Part shown: positions 1 to 7,574 of the stretch, in pieces | How the letters are laid out: each line of letters opens with the position of its first letter | Position numbering within the stretch: position 1 is the stretch's first letter | Assembly: GCF_015865035.1 (NCBI RefSeq) | Contig: NZ_JADZGI010000001.1 | Coordinates: forward strand, 2,046,001-2,110,000 | DNA from: Novosphingobium aureum | GTDB taxonomy: Bacteria > Pseudomonadota > Alphaproteobacteria > Sphingomonadales > Sphingomonadaceae | DNA length: 64,000 nt | Reading direction: 5' to 3' | Program-made: the position numbers and the translations under genes | Notes under the pieces: model-generated | Databases searched by the model: none | What the model was told of the DNA's origin: nothing | The model's input: only the letters and a program-made list of their open reading frames with translations

Positions 1-117
1 TTCCTGCGCGAACAGGCAGCTGTGCACTTGCCAACCATGTTTGCATTTTAAGGGCTTCGTTTCAGCAAACGGCCACGCGGTAGACCGACCTCATTCAAGC
101 ATGAGCGAGGTCATTCA

Positions 118-306
118 ATGCGAGACGAAAAATACGATCCCCCGAAAATTGCCTACAGCATCAAGGAAGCCTGCAAGGCGTCTAGCTTGGGACGCACCAC
201 CATTTATTCGCACATTGCGGCGGGGCGATTGCTCGCACGGCGGATCGGTGGGCGCACTGTCATTCCGGCATAGAGCCTACATGCTTTCATCTCGGGAGAG
301 GCTTGA
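118..306 (+). pseudogene. AlpA/excisionase-like HTH protein interrupted by an amber codon
   Basis: The first 51 codons read as a small MerR/excisionase-type DNA-binding protein: an N-terminal SIKEACKASSLGRTTIYSHI helix-turn-helix, then the wing RRIGGRTVIPA. A TAG at 271-273 stops it. The next ten codons in the same frame, up to TGA at 304-306, read SLHAFISGEA, which is the usual C-terminal helix of this family after a Glu. A GAG to TAG change is the simplest explanation. The 51-residue product might keep some DNA binding. Such proteins usually control excision or early genes of integrated elements. It opens a block of damaged genes. Confidence 0.6.
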
Positions 307-309
307 GCC

Positions 310-498
310 ATGCCGCACGCACAAATCCCGACCGCCAAGAGTGAACGTGCTTCGTGGCAAGCTTTAGTCGCTGCTTTGACGCAAGCGCTGACCCTCTCCG
401 CCTATCGTGCTCAACATTTGATCGGCGGCTACGGCATTCGCGCGGAGGTTGCTGCAATGCTTGTAGTCCTCGCACTCGGAGGGCGCGCCAATGGCTGA
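310..498 (+). CDS. hypothetical protein, 62 aa
   Basis: This small ORF begins three bases after the end of the broken HTH gene and overlaps the next gene by 8 bp, so the spacing is operon-like. The protein is Ala/Leu-rich. An amphipathic N-terminal half (about residues 10-38) is followed by a mildly hydrophobic C-terminal stretch (AAMLVVLALGG). I recognise no family or catalytic motif. Given the state of its neighbours it may be a remnant. Confidence 0.45.
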   Translation: MPHAQIPTAKSERASWQALVAALTQALTLSAYRAQHLIGGYGIRAEVAAMLVVLALGGRANG

Positions 499-812
499 AT
501 GCTATCCCAAAAACCCCGGCGCAAAGGGGCCGGACGGCACAAGTCAGGACGCTGCCGAAGCTATCGCCCTGACTGTATCGCACCTTCGTCGCCTTGCTAT
601 GCGCTCGCTGGCACGGTTGGGGGGAAGCAACCACCTTGGAAGCCGTGCTAGTATCCGGCGTCACGCGGGAATCGCTACAGCCGCGTTTTTCGGAACTACG
701 GGCCATGGGTTTTGTCGAACCGACTGGTGCGCGAAAGCGCAATCCCAGCGGTAAAAGCGCGTCCGTGCTCAGGCTCACCGATAATGGTCGCAAAGTGCTT
801 GCCGATGGTTAA
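491..812 (+). pseudogene. winged-helix DNA-binding protein split by a frameshift in a G6 run
   Basis: Reading starts at ATG 491 and reaches the G6 run at 619-624. Downstream, the frame that carries recognisable protein is shifted by one base. Removing one G joins MRSLARLG to EATTLEAVLVSGVTRESLQ and gives about 106 residues ending at TAA 810-812. The joined product looks like a winged helix: two helices, a recognition helix around SLQPRFSELRAMG, then a wing with GKSASVLRLTDNGRKVL. As written, the upstream frame runs on to 754 as nonsense. A real mutation, a sequencing slip and programmed slippage are all possible. The end overlaps the next start (ATGGTTAA). Confidence 0.65.
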
Positions 813-1578
813 AAAACGCAAGCGCAACAGAATCAATGCCACCGGGCGGAATCTCACAAGCCGTTTTGCCCGGCTGGATTTTCGTATTCTCAACAGCAAC
901 GCTTACCGCTCACTCAGTCCCAATGACCGATCACTGCTTGTCGAGCTTGTGATGCTCTACAACGGCGAAAACAACGGTAGCCTTTATCTGAGCGTGCGGG
1001 ATGCAGCGCACCGTATGGGGCTGGCGGACCTTTCCGCTGCCAGTCGTTCGTTCGACGTATTGCAAGACTTGGGCTTCATCCAGCTAACGCAGGATGCCCA
1101 CTTCTGCGTGAAGGCTGCTGAAAAGTCGCGTGCGCGCTGCTGGCGGCTGACTTGGCAGGCTGGGCCGGGACGCAAAGCACCATCGTGGGAGTTTTTGGAC
1201 CGTGAGCCAGATTCAGAAGATCCGGCGCGCAAACGGATGGAGCGAGGGTTGCGGGCGCTAAAGACGTTCAAGCAGTCTAGGGACAGGGGGAAATTTCCGG
1301 TGCTGGATTCCGATACGTTGAACCACTACCCATCCAATTTGTCCGTCCCATCGGTATTGGATTCCGATACGCCGAAAGACCCAAATGGCAGTATTCAGCC
1401 AAATGTCTGCGTTCGGGCTTCCGCTACACATATAGCTACACCATTGGGGGAGAAGGCAAAGAGCCATCCAATCGGCTGGTGGCAGCCGGACTGTGTGTTT
1501 TCTCTCCAACATCTGACGTTAGCTTCACTGGCGAATGGCTCGATGCTTCTTGAGATCCCAACAAGGAAGGCTGCATGA
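805..1578 (+). CDS. replication/helix-turn-helix protein, 257 aa
   Basis: The start at 805 was chosen because it overlaps the preceding stop and opens a very basic N terminus (MVKKRKRNRI). An earlier in-frame start at 712 would read through the previous gene. About residues 25-115 look like the winged-helix region of phage and plasmid replication proteins: LSPNDRSLLVELVMLYNG, a helix-turn-helix around VRDAAHRMGLADLSAASRSF, then a strand ending in WRLTW. The middle is charged. It contains a short internal repeat (VLDSDTLN and VLDSDTPK). The C-terminal 40 residues match nothing I know and may also be altered. It ends in a 4-bp overlap with the next gene. Confidence 0.6.
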   Translation: MVKKRKRNRINATGRNLTSRFARLDFRILNSNAYRSLSPNDRSLLVELVMLYNGENNGSLYLSVRDAAHRMGLADLSAASRSFDVLQDLGFIQLTQDAHFCVKAAEKSRARCWRLTWQAGPGRKAPSWEFLDREPDSEDPARKRMERGLRALKTFKQSRDRGKFPVLDSDTLNHYPSNLSVPSVLDSDTPKDPNGSIQPNVCVRASATHIATPLGEKAKSHPIGWWQPDCVFSLQHLTLASLANGSMLLEIPTRKAA

Positions 1579-2453
1579 GCCAAGCGGACAAGGCGAAGCG
1601 CAAGCAACCGGCACGAAAGGGCAAGGGACTTGCCCAGCCACAAGAACGGACTGTGACGATCCCCTGTCCCGATACCGAAAGCGACGAAGAGGCGAACCGT
1701 ATTCTGGCGCGGGAAGTTCCTGGCTGGGAAAAGCTCGATCACGACGAGCGGGCAGAGCTGCTGCGGTTGATCCGAGATCATCGCAAGCGCGGCGCACCGG
1801 CAAAGGTCACGATGACGCGCAAGAGCGATGGCGGCTGGAGCATCGAACCGACCGGCACAAGCGAAATGCTGGCGCTGCTCAAGCTGCACGAAACCTTTTC
1901 GGCCAATTCCATCGACCCGGTAAATGCGCGGGCCTCCGAACTGCTCAAATATCTCGGTTCAGTCGGAGCGGACAATGAAGCGCGCTACAATGCTGCGCTG
2001 TCATTCATCGAAAGCATGAAGCCCCAGGATCAAGCTGAGGCGCTGTTGCTGGTCCAGATGTATTGCACCCACGACGCGGCAATCCGGGCGCTGAGCCAGA
2101 TTGGAATGTCAGAATGGGTCGCAACCGCGCAGACCTTCGGAAACCTCGCCACGAAGCTATTGGGTACCTCTCAGCGGCAAATGGAAACACTGGCCCGGAT
2201 GCGCCGGGGCGGAGAACAGGTTGTTAAGCATATTCACGTCGATAACCGGGGCGGGCAGGCCGTCATTGCCGAGCACGTCAATCAGGGGGGCGGAACAGCG
2301 AAAAATGAGGATCAATGCCATGGAGCCGGAAATTCTGTCAGCGGCCCCTCGCTGCTTGGCCATGACGCGCAGGGGAACGGCGTGCCAATCCCCAGCCGTG
2401 AAAGGGCGGAAGCGGTGCCGTATGCACGGCGGGACGAATCCCGGCGCGCCTAG
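1575..2453 (+). CDS. hypothetical protein, 292 aa
   Basis: The ORF is translationally coupled to the preceding gene (ATGA overlap). The N terminus is Lys/Arg-rich. The middle (about residues 50-220) is predicted helical, with a long Ala/Glu/Leu-rich stretch. The last 60 residues are Gly/Asn/Arg-rich and overlap the next gene in another frame. Short helical proteins of this kind occur between replication and HGG-motif genes in mobile elements, but I cannot name a function. Unlike its neighbours it shows no clear lesion. Confidence 0.5.
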   Translation: MSQADKAKRKQPARKGKGLAQPQERTVTIPCPDTESDEEANRILAREVPGWEKLDHDERAELLRLIRDHRKRGAPAKVTMTRKSDGGWSIEPTGTSEMLALLKLHETFSANSIDPVNARASELLKYLGSVGADNEARYNAALSFIESMKPQDQAEALLLVQMYCTHDAAIRALSQIGMSEWVATAQTFGNLATKLLGTSQRQMETLARMRRGGEQVVKHIHVDNRGGQAVIAEHVNQGGGTAKNEDQCHGAGNSVSGPSLLGHDAQGNGVPIPSRERAEAVPYARRDESRRA

Positions 2454-2575
2454 GGGTAATCAGAATGCCCGCAAGCATGGCGGTTATTCGGCCAAGACGC
2501 TGGAGGCAATGCGATATGTGAATGCGATATGTGAAGGCGATTGCGCGGCTGGTGCGGGACGTTCCGCAAGCCTAA
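2305..2575 (+). pseudogene. HGG-motif phage protein with C terminus frameshifted by a 13-bp duplication
   Basis: The N-terminal part is the short phage family with a Cys-rich knuckle and HGG motifs (CQSPAVKGRKRCRMHGG, then GNQNARKHGGYS). At codon 69 the sequence holds two back-to-back copies of ATGCGATATGTGA (2509-2534). With one copy removed, the frame reads MRYVKAIARLVRDVPQA and stops at TAA 2573-2575, a sensible basic helix. As written, the frame shifts and runs to 2676. The start is either ATG 2305 or ATG 2320. The gene overlaps the preceding one by about 150 bp. The ancestral stop overlaps the stop of the convergent exported-protein gene. Confidence 0.65.
2509..2534. repeat. 13-bp perfect tandem duplication
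   Basis: Two adjacent copies of ATGCGATATGTGA lie at 2509-2521 and 2522-2534. The unit length is not a multiple of three, so the duplication frameshifts the HGG-motif gene. It looks like replication slippage. Confidence 0.9.
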
Positions 2576-3363
2576 CCTTTATATTTGGCGAGTGTCGCTT
2601 GAAAGGTGTGAACCTCATCGCCCGTCCGAACCTCAATTGTGATCGGAACTGGTGTCTTGCTGGCTCGCACCTCTGATGGAATCTTATACTGGACGATTCC
2701 GCCGAAAACCTGCTCGGGATCAATGGTAGTCATTTTCATGACCTGAGCCAAATCCTCCCGTTTCGCAGCTTGGCTTAGTCGCATCGCTTGAAGGTCGCGC
2801 TGATTCTGCTCGTTAGCGACCGACTGCGCCGCAAAGGCAGTGCCAGCGTTATAGCCGGAGTAGGTGGCGGTTCCGTAGCTATTTGCCGTGTATGGCATAG
2901 TCCCGAACGTCCCGTAGGAATTGCCGCTGTATGTTGCTGAGCCATAGTTATAGCCTGCTTGGTTGGCCTGCATGTTTCGCCCAGCGGCGGCTAGTCCAAC
3001 CGCAAGCGCCTGCCATGCCTCTCGGCGCTTTTGCTGCTTCAACAAATCCTGATAGGTCAGCATTGCAACGCTGGTGCCGTCCGGCATTTTGACCGTGATG
3101 TTTTCAGGCCCGAAATTGAACGGCTTGTCGCTGCTGTTCAGGACGTAGATGCGGAAACCGCCTTGTTTGGGAGTTTGTTGCCGAGGTTCTAAGATACGAA
3201 CGGAGCTTGTTGGCGTGGCGTCGTCAACTGCCTCACGTCCATCTTCAAATCGGGATGTTTGCTCGACCTTCGCAGTCACGTCCAAAACGTATTCTGCTGC
3301 TACCGCCGGAGTGCTTACAAGTGTAAGCGTGAATAGTGACCCCGTAAGTATGTGCCGATGCAT
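2572..3363 (-). CDS. exported protein with Gly/Tyr/Ser-rich centre, 263 aa
   Basis: A clear Sec signal peptide is present: basic MHRH, hydrophobic LFTLTLVSTPAVA, likely cleavage after AVA at about residue 22. Residues 25-110 look beta-rich. A helix with KQQKRREAW follows. Residues about 130-175 form a low-complexity region with repeated YSGNSYGT, YTANSYGT and YSGYNAGT units. The C-terminal 60 residues (QYKIPSEVRASKTPVPITIEVR) again look like a beta domain. A periplasmic or outer-membrane-associated location is inferred. Its stop overlaps tail to tail with the ancestral stop of the HGG gene. It lies on the chromosomal side of the candidate att core. Confidence 0.65.
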   Translation of the reverse strand: MHRHILTGSLFTLTLVSTPAVAAEYVLDVTAKVEQTSRFEDGREAVDDATPTSSVRILEPRQQTPKQGGFRIYVLNSSDKPFNFGPENITVKMPDGTSVAMLTYQDLLKQQKRREAWQALAVGLAAAGRNMQANQAGYNYGSATYSGNSYGTFGTMPYTANSYGTATYSGYNAGTAFAAQSVANEQNQRDLQAMRLSQAAKREDLAQVMKMTTIDPEQVFGGIVQYKIPSEVRASKTPVPITIEVRTGDEVHTFQATLAKYKG

Positions 3364-3708
3364 TTGAATCCCCCTCAGTATTCGCGATGATATGGCCGTG
3401 ACAGGCTATCGGCAACCTTCATAAAAAATCGAAATAGATTAACCGAAAGCCAGCAAAAAACCGCCATTTTCAGCCGCGATTTGTCGTGTTTGGTGTGTAG
3501 TTGTTTCGAGCCTGTACGGCTGATACCGGCATAGCTGCCCGAATGGCGTTGCGGGCGATTGCCCCACTCCTGTTGAGAATTGTTTGAGGAGCGCGCTGAT
3601 TGTGCGAATCGAGCCGCTCGCGTTCGCCTCAAGCGTCGGGTCTATCGGGGAGCGGTTATGGGAACCCACGCACAATCTTGGAAAAATATCAGCTAAATTA
3701 ATGTAAAA

Positions 3709-3728
3709 TGGCGGACAGGGTGGGATTC
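3709..3728 (-). other. candidate attachment core: copy of tRNA-Ser 3' end
   Basis: Read on the minus strand, the 20 bp GAATCCCACCCTGTCCGCCA match the last 20 bases of a typical alphaproteobacterial serine tRNA (T-stem 3' half, acceptor strand, CCA). The sequence upstream on that strand is not tRNA. With normal tRNA-targeted integration the element lies on the 5' side of a partial copy, which here is toward higher coordinates, the phage side. The intact tRNA gene and an integrase gene would then be beyond 64,000. Confidence 0.5.
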
Positions 3729-3782
3729 ACGAGTAAATAAGCGTGATTGATTTTACGGCATAAATCTCAGTAATCTGGAGTG

Positions 3783-3803
3783 CTGACAACAAACTGACAA
3801 CAA
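3783..3803. repeat. 10-bp direct repeat, possible integrase arm sites
   Basis: CTGACAACAA occurs at 3783-3792 and again at 3794-3803, one base apart. Its place 55 bp from the tRNA-like core would suit arm-type integrase binding. That role is inferred from position only. Confidence 0.4.
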
Positions 3804-3882
3804 GAACCGAAGCAATTTTTAGCGACTTCTCGCTGAATAGGGCGTCTGATACGGTCTTTCCCACAGTTATGAGGGGTGGGAT

Positions 3883-4476
3883 ATGGTTCGATTGACGATG
3901 GCGCTGACCTTGACCTGCATCGCCGCGACCGGATGCAGCGGGGGACTCCCGAACGAGGCGAGTGACCCCACGCAGAGCATTGCAGGCGAAGTTGGGGTAC
4001 CCGCGTCTTTCAGGTTCAGGGAGCTTGTTCCGGGCGAAACTTCAGTGCAAGCCGCTCTCAAGGCTGGGACGGTGCGGGATTGTGTCGCCACGCCAGCCGA
4101 AGCTCAGACCCGTTGCGCCTTTGCTGAGAGCCGCGTTGGTAATGTGCCTGCTGGATATGGACGGGTCATCTTCAAGGAGAACCGTTTCGACTGGTTCAAC
4201 CTTCGGCCGGGGGCGTCGGAATTCGAGGCGCTCCGCAGCGTTCTTGGGGAAGCATACGGTAAACCCTGCTCAACCCGGTCGCGCGCGCTGCAGAACAGCT
4301 ACGGCGCTCAGTTTGCAGGCGATGAGGTTTCCTGGTGCTTCAAGGAAGGGCGTCTGACGTTGCGGCGCCACGCTGCAGGTGACGACGGTGCCCGTCGGGG
4401 CGATCTCGAATTCTTCCGCACCGGGGACAACCTGACCACGGCGTCGACCGAATCACTATCTGCGGACACGCTATGA
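3883..4476 (+). CDS. putative lipoprotein, 197 aa
   Basis: The N terminus MVRLTMALTLTCIAATGCSGG is a short hydrophobic signal followed by a lipobox-like AATGC, so Cys18 is the likely lipidated residue. The mature part is soluble. It has about four more cysteines (in DCVA, TRCAF, KPCST and SWCF) that could form disulfides. A purine-rich ribosome site (GAGGGGTGGG) precedes the ATG. I recognise no family. It is on the element side of the att-like core, so it may be prophage cargo rather than a chromosomal gene. Confidence 0.6.
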   Translation: MVRLTMALTLTCIAATGCSGGLPNEASDPTQSIAGEVGVPASFRFRELVPGETSVQAALKAGTVRDCVATPAEAQTRCAFAESRVGNVPAGYGRVIFKENRFDWFNLRPGASEFEALRSVLGEAYGKPCSTRSRALQNSYGAQFAGDEVSWCFKEGRLTLRRHAAGDDGARRGDLEFFRTGDNLTTASTESLSADTL

Positions 4477-4557
4477 AATTGATCCGATAAGGTCGGGGCG
4501 TGATTGAAATCACGGCGCTGTCTATGATTGGTGTTACCGCTCGTTAATTTGACTCCC

Positions 4558-4593
4558 GCAGGGGGTTCCAGACTATTGATCGGAACCTCCTGC
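4558..4593. terminator. 12-bp stem hairpin downstream of the lipoprotein gene
   Basis: GCAGGGGGTTCC pairs with GGAACCTCCTGC across a 12-base loop, with one G-U pair. It sits about 80 bp after the lipoprotein stop. No T-run follows, so factor-independent termination is not assured. A smaller inverted repeat (CGTGATT/AATCACG) lies at 4499-4514. Confidence 0.35.
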
Positions 4594-4740
4594 GACTTGC
4601 GCTGTCGTTCGCTGCATGCGTTCTCTAACGCACACGATCTTTTTGATTATGTTGGTTAAATCGAGGCTGCGTTAAGGCAAATTTAACTATCCGCGCCATT
4701 AATTCCCGTGCCGCTTGTAGCGGCTTTTATGGGGGACAAA

Positions 4741-4929
4741 ATGGAACGCAGCGAATGGTATCAGGGCAATTGTCGCGGACGGGATCTGGCGGCTTCGACG
4801 ATCGCGTCGATGCGCGAGGACTTCGCGCCCCACATGCTCGGGCAGGTGGTGAGAAAGATCATCGAGCGCGGTGAGTATGGCGCCGAGGAAGTCGGATTTT
4901 TCCAACGCCTCGGCGAGCAGCTCTTATAG
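4741..4929 (+). CDS. small phage protein, paralogue of the 36224 gene
   Basis: The start at 4741 was chosen because GGGGGAC lies about six bases upstream; an in-frame ATG at 4729 is also possible. The 62-residue product shares a pattern with the 82-residue protein at 36224-36472: a C-x(2)-GR-[DN]-x-A region, then LG-x-V, then IE-x-G-x-Y and E-[VI]-GF. The function is unknown. Both copies lie at the ends of rightward stretches, and both overlap the stop of a leftward gene. This one overlaps the regulator by 6 bp. It ties this coordinate to the phage. Confidence 0.6.
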   Translation: MERSEWYQGNCRGRDLAASTIASMREDFAPHMLGQVVRKIIERGEYGAEEVGFFQRLGEQLL

Positions 4930-5598
4930 CCGCTCGGCGAAGGTCGAGACCGGACGCAGGTCAGATTCCGCCACGTCGAGGCGGGCCGAACTGCTCCGGG
5001 CTACGCCGCTGGTAGCTATGATTTCCGGAGAAATTTCGAAGATGCGGACACTGAAGCCCTCGCGGACCACACCCAGGACGATGACAGCATCGTTCTTGGC
5101 CGGAACCGGGAATCGCAGCTTGTCGTCCACCAGCTCTCCGAGCGTGATGTGAAACGCGTAGTTCGCGCCCTTGATGATCGCGTAGAGATCGATGTTCTCG
5201 TCGGTCGCACGCTTGTCGGTCTCGTCAGGGAAGGCCGGGCGGCCGCCGTCCATCTGGATCAGGCCTGCCACGACATTGACCACGCCGTCGGCCATTGCGT
5301 TGCGCAGCCGCTTTTCCTTCGGCCCAATCTCCGGGTCGACGCCGAGCGAGAGCCATGCAACATCGACCTCGAGAAGCTGGGCAACCTTTGCCATCTTCGC
5401 CGGGCGCGGCCGTGACTCACCGGCAAACCACTTGCGGCAGGTTTCGATGCTCACGTTCTCGTTGAACCGCTTTGCGAGCTCTTCGCGCAGCCACACGTAG
5501 CGGCCACGATGCAGATCGGGGGCGTGTGCGTTGGTGTCGCACGCCTGGTTCAAGCGCTTTGCGAATTCAGGTTCGCGAACTAGACGATCGGCCACCAT
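4924..5598 (-). CDS. phage transcriptional regulator (HTH), candidate repressor
   Basis: The 224-residue protein has an N-terminal helix-turn-helix at about residues 38-85 (LREELAKRFN, SIETCRKWFAGESRP, AKMAKVAQLLEVDVAWLSLG), as in XRE-type phage repressors. The C-terminal half is mixed alpha/beta. It lacks the Ala-Gly cleavage site and Ser/Lys dyad of LexA-type repressors, so self-cleavage is not evident. Two copies of the phage-wide palindrome (5617-5631 and 5657-5671) lie just upstream, which suggests autoregulation. I infer that it is the protein that binds the dispersed operators. The HTH protein at 12607 is the main rival. Confidence 0.7.
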   Translation of the reverse strand: MVADRLVREPEFAKRLNQACDTNAHAPDLHRGRYVWLREELAKRFNENVSIETCRKWFAGESRPRPAKMAKVAQLLEVDVAWLSLGVDPEIGPKEKRLRNAMADGVVNVVAGLIQMDGGRPAFPDETDKRATDENIDLYAIIKGANYAFHITLGELVDDKLRFPVPAKNDAVIVLGVVREGFSVRIFEISPEIIATSGVARSSSARLDVAESDLRPVSTFAERL

Positions 5599-5616
5599 TC
5601 ATCCCCGTTAAGATTG

Positions 5617-5631
5617 TCAACTTACAATTGA
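5617..5631. promoter_or_regulatory. operator-like palindrome, site 1
   Basis: TCAAC TTACA ATTGA, extended to a symmetric TGTCAA...TTGACA. It lies 19 bp upstream of the regulator start codon. Confidence 0.6.
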
Positions 5632-5656
5632 CATCTCTCATGGCGAGGGATCATTG

Positions 5657-5671
5657 TCAAGGTTAAGTTGA
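5657..5671. promoter_or_regulatory. operator-like palindrome, site 2
   Basis: TCAAG GTTAA GTTGA. It overlaps the stop codon of the VRR-NUC gene. On the minus strand a TTGACA (5660-5655), a possible -35 element for the regulator, overlaps it. Confidence 0.6.
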
Positions 5672-6076
5672 GTCGTTCAATTTCCGAACAGCCTCTGCCC
5701 TATCGCGCACTAGGATGTAAAGCCCGCCGGCGCGCTCCCAGGCCTGTTGGAACAGCCCTTGTTGTTTCCTCTGCCTGCCGATGAGCGTTTTCGTCTCGAT
5801 CTGGAACGCACGTCCCTTGCGAACACCGACCGCGTCACCGCCGCCGGGTAAACCGAAGTCGATCGGGCGTGCGTTCGCAAGTATCTTCATGCCGGGCAGG
5901 ACGCGGATGTATTCTCCCGGCGGCACCTTGACCGGCTCGCCCTGCCAGGCAGTTCCGGTATTCTGTCGGTAGACGAAGGTGTCTGACATCGCGGACACAT
6001 CAATGAGCGTGTCGTTTAGGATCGCGTGTTCGCTGGCATCGGGTATCAGCAGTTCGTCGAAATCAGGCATTTTCAT
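5663..6076 (-). CDS. VRR-NUC family nuclease, 137 aa
   Basis: The C-terminal two thirds fit the virus-type replication-repair nuclease fold: GGGDAVGVRKGRAFQIETKT supplies the Asp and the E-x-K of a PD-(D/E)XK centre, followed by a QQGLFQQAWERAGGLYILV helix-strand. Such enzymes act on branched or flapped DNA during phage replication. The N terminus MKMPDFDELL carries the acidic D-F-[DE]-x-LL tag seen in many proteins here. The start overlaps the helicase stop (ATGAAAATGCCTGA). The first ATG (6076) was taken; ATG 6070 is possible. Confidence 0.75.
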   Translation of the reverse strand: MKMPDFDELLIPDASEHAILNDTLIDVSAMSDTFVYRQNTGTAWQGEPVKVPPGEYIRVLPGMKILANARPIDFGLPGGGDAVGVRKGRAFQIETKTLIGRQRKQQGLFQQAWERAGGLYILVRDRAEAVRKLNDST

Positions 6077-7574
6077 GCTCCCGCTGCGGATTGATCGCGA
6101 TCTTGCGAAGGTGGCACTGACGCTTTGCCCACTGGACCGGCCACTGGTAGTTGCGAGACTGCGCGAGCGACAGGAACTCGCGGTAGGACTTGCAGGCCCA
6201 TTCCTCTCTCTTTCGTCGGTCCTGCATCGCCTTCTTGGCGGCCTCTCGCTCCAGTTTCGACAGTTTCCCGGCCGTTTCCTTGATCGGCGGCGGTGGCGCA
6301 CGATGATGACTGCTGCAGCCGGGGCACTCTGGCTTGGCCGATGGGTAAATCTGGTAGCAGTTGAGGCACTGGGTGATCGAGGTCCAGTCCTTCTCCTTCG
6401 CGTCGCGCCGGGCAGCCGCGCCGTCTAGCGACCAGTCTCGATCGTCGTCGGGCAGCCCCAGCCCGCGACCTCCCAGATGAACCGGGATGGCATTGCCTGC
6501 GTGATCGCAGATCACGGCCCGCTTGCCTGGAACGTAGCGCAGCACGCGGCCGCACCACTGCAGGTGGTTGATCAGCGACTTTGTCGCGGCTCCGATTCCG
6601 AGGTAGCTGATATTTGGAACGTCATACCCCTCGCCGAACAGGTTGACGTTCACACCGATGCGGATGTCGCCGCAGCGGAACGCCTTGTCGAAAGCGTCAC
6701 GTTCATCGTCTGGTGTGTCCCCGTCGACGTGCGAGGCCGGTATGCCCTCAGCACTAAAGGCTGCTGCGATGGCGCGCGAATGCTTACGATTCTGTGCGAA
6801 GACGATGCCCTGACCGCCGCCACCAAGCCGCAGATAATGCTCGACGATGCTACCGACCAGTTTCGGTCGATTGAGCACGCCCGCGGCGGCCTCCCGGTTG
6901 ATCTCTGCACCGCTGGATCCAACACCGCTCATGTCTGGAATATCCGGGGCGAAGTAGTCGTATGGCGCGAGGTAGTGGTTCGCGATCAGCCACTGGGGTG
7001 AGGGGCCCTTGACGAGCACGTCGTACTGCTCGCCGAGACCTCGGCCATCAAGGCGCTCGGGTGTCGCAGTGAGCCCGAGGATGAATGCGTCAGGCCAATA
7101 TTCGAGGATCTGCGTGTAGGTTTTCGACACGGCATGGTGGCATTCATCCACAATCACGAGGCGAGGCGGGAGTACGGCCGCCAGCCGATTGACCAGGGTC
7201 TGGACACCGGCAAGCAGCAGGGTTGCCTCGGGGTCGAACGGGAACTTGGATGCAACGAAGCTGTGCCCCAGGGCCGACGAGGTGAAGCGCTCCGAAGTCT
7301 GGCGGATCAGTTCCTTGCGGTGGACCAGGAACATTGCCTGCCAGCCTCGCAGAATCGAGGAGAGTAGGGCCGACAGGGCCATGACGGTTTTACCGCCGCC
7401 GGTGGGGCACTGCAGCAGGACGCGGCGATGGCCTTGGTGGAACAACCTCGCTACCTCGTCGAGCAGTGCGAACTGCCAGTCATGCAGGCCGCTGTCGAAC
7501 AGGAACGGATCGAGCGGGCCATTGATCTCGGGCAGTGGGCAAAGCGTTGCCGTCGAGGCGTGGAAGTGAAGCAA
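6063..7574 (-). CDS. SF2 DEAD/DEAH-box helicase with C-terminal zinc knuckle
   Basis: This 503-residue protein has a Walker A PTGGGKT at 57-63, a motif II DECH at 143-146, motif III-like TATPERLDGRGLG, and a motif VI QWCGRVLR near 345. After the helicase core, a C-x2-C...C-x2-C cluster (CLNC and CPGC, about 405-420) looks like a zinc ribbon. It is probably the replication or recombination helicase of this operon, next to the polymerase and the VRR-NUC nuclease. The start is TTG, directly after the polymerase stop (TGATTG). No ATG occurs before the Walker motif, so translational coupling is likely. Confidence 0.85.
   Translation of the reverse strand: MLHFHASTATLCPLPEINGPLDPFLFDSGLHDWQFALLDEVARLFHQGHRRVLLQCPTGGGKTVMALSALLSSILRGWQAMFLVHRKELIRQTSERFTSSALGHSFVASKFPFDPEATLLLAGVQTLVNRLAAVLPPRLVIVDECHHAVSKTYTQILEYWPDAFILGLTATPERLDGRGLGEQYDVLVKGPSPQWLIANHYLAPYDYFAPDIPDMSGVGSSGAEINREAAAGVLNRPKLVGSIVEHYLRLGGGGQGIVFAQNRKHSRAIAAAFSAEGIPASHVDGDTPDDERDAFDKAFRCGDIRIGVNVNLFGEGYDVPNISYLGIGAATKSLINHLQWCGRVLRYVPGKRAVICDHAGNAIPVHLGGRGLGLPDDDRDWSLDGAAARRDAKEKDWTSITQCLNCYQIYPSAKPECPGCSSHHRAPPPPIKETAGKLSKLEREAAKKAMQDRRKREEWACKSYREFLSLAQSRNYQWPVQWAKRQCHLRKIAINPQREHENA

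Larger units (their letters stand above)
3364..3882. other. about 520-bp gene-free, AT-richer region with att-like features
   Basis: I see no convincing gene here. The two short minus-strand ORFs have unlikely composition. The right half is clearly more AT-rich than its surroundings. It holds a 20-bp tRNA-Ser 3' end copy (3709-3728), an inverted pair TCACG...CGTGA next to that copy (3726-3745), and a 10-bp direct repeat (3783-3803). This is the expected make-up of an integrase attachment region. Confidence 0.5.

Noticed and set aside
3439..3675. Minus-strand 78-codon ORF in the att-like region
   Set aside because: Composition and start context are poor, and it lies in a region with att-like signals.
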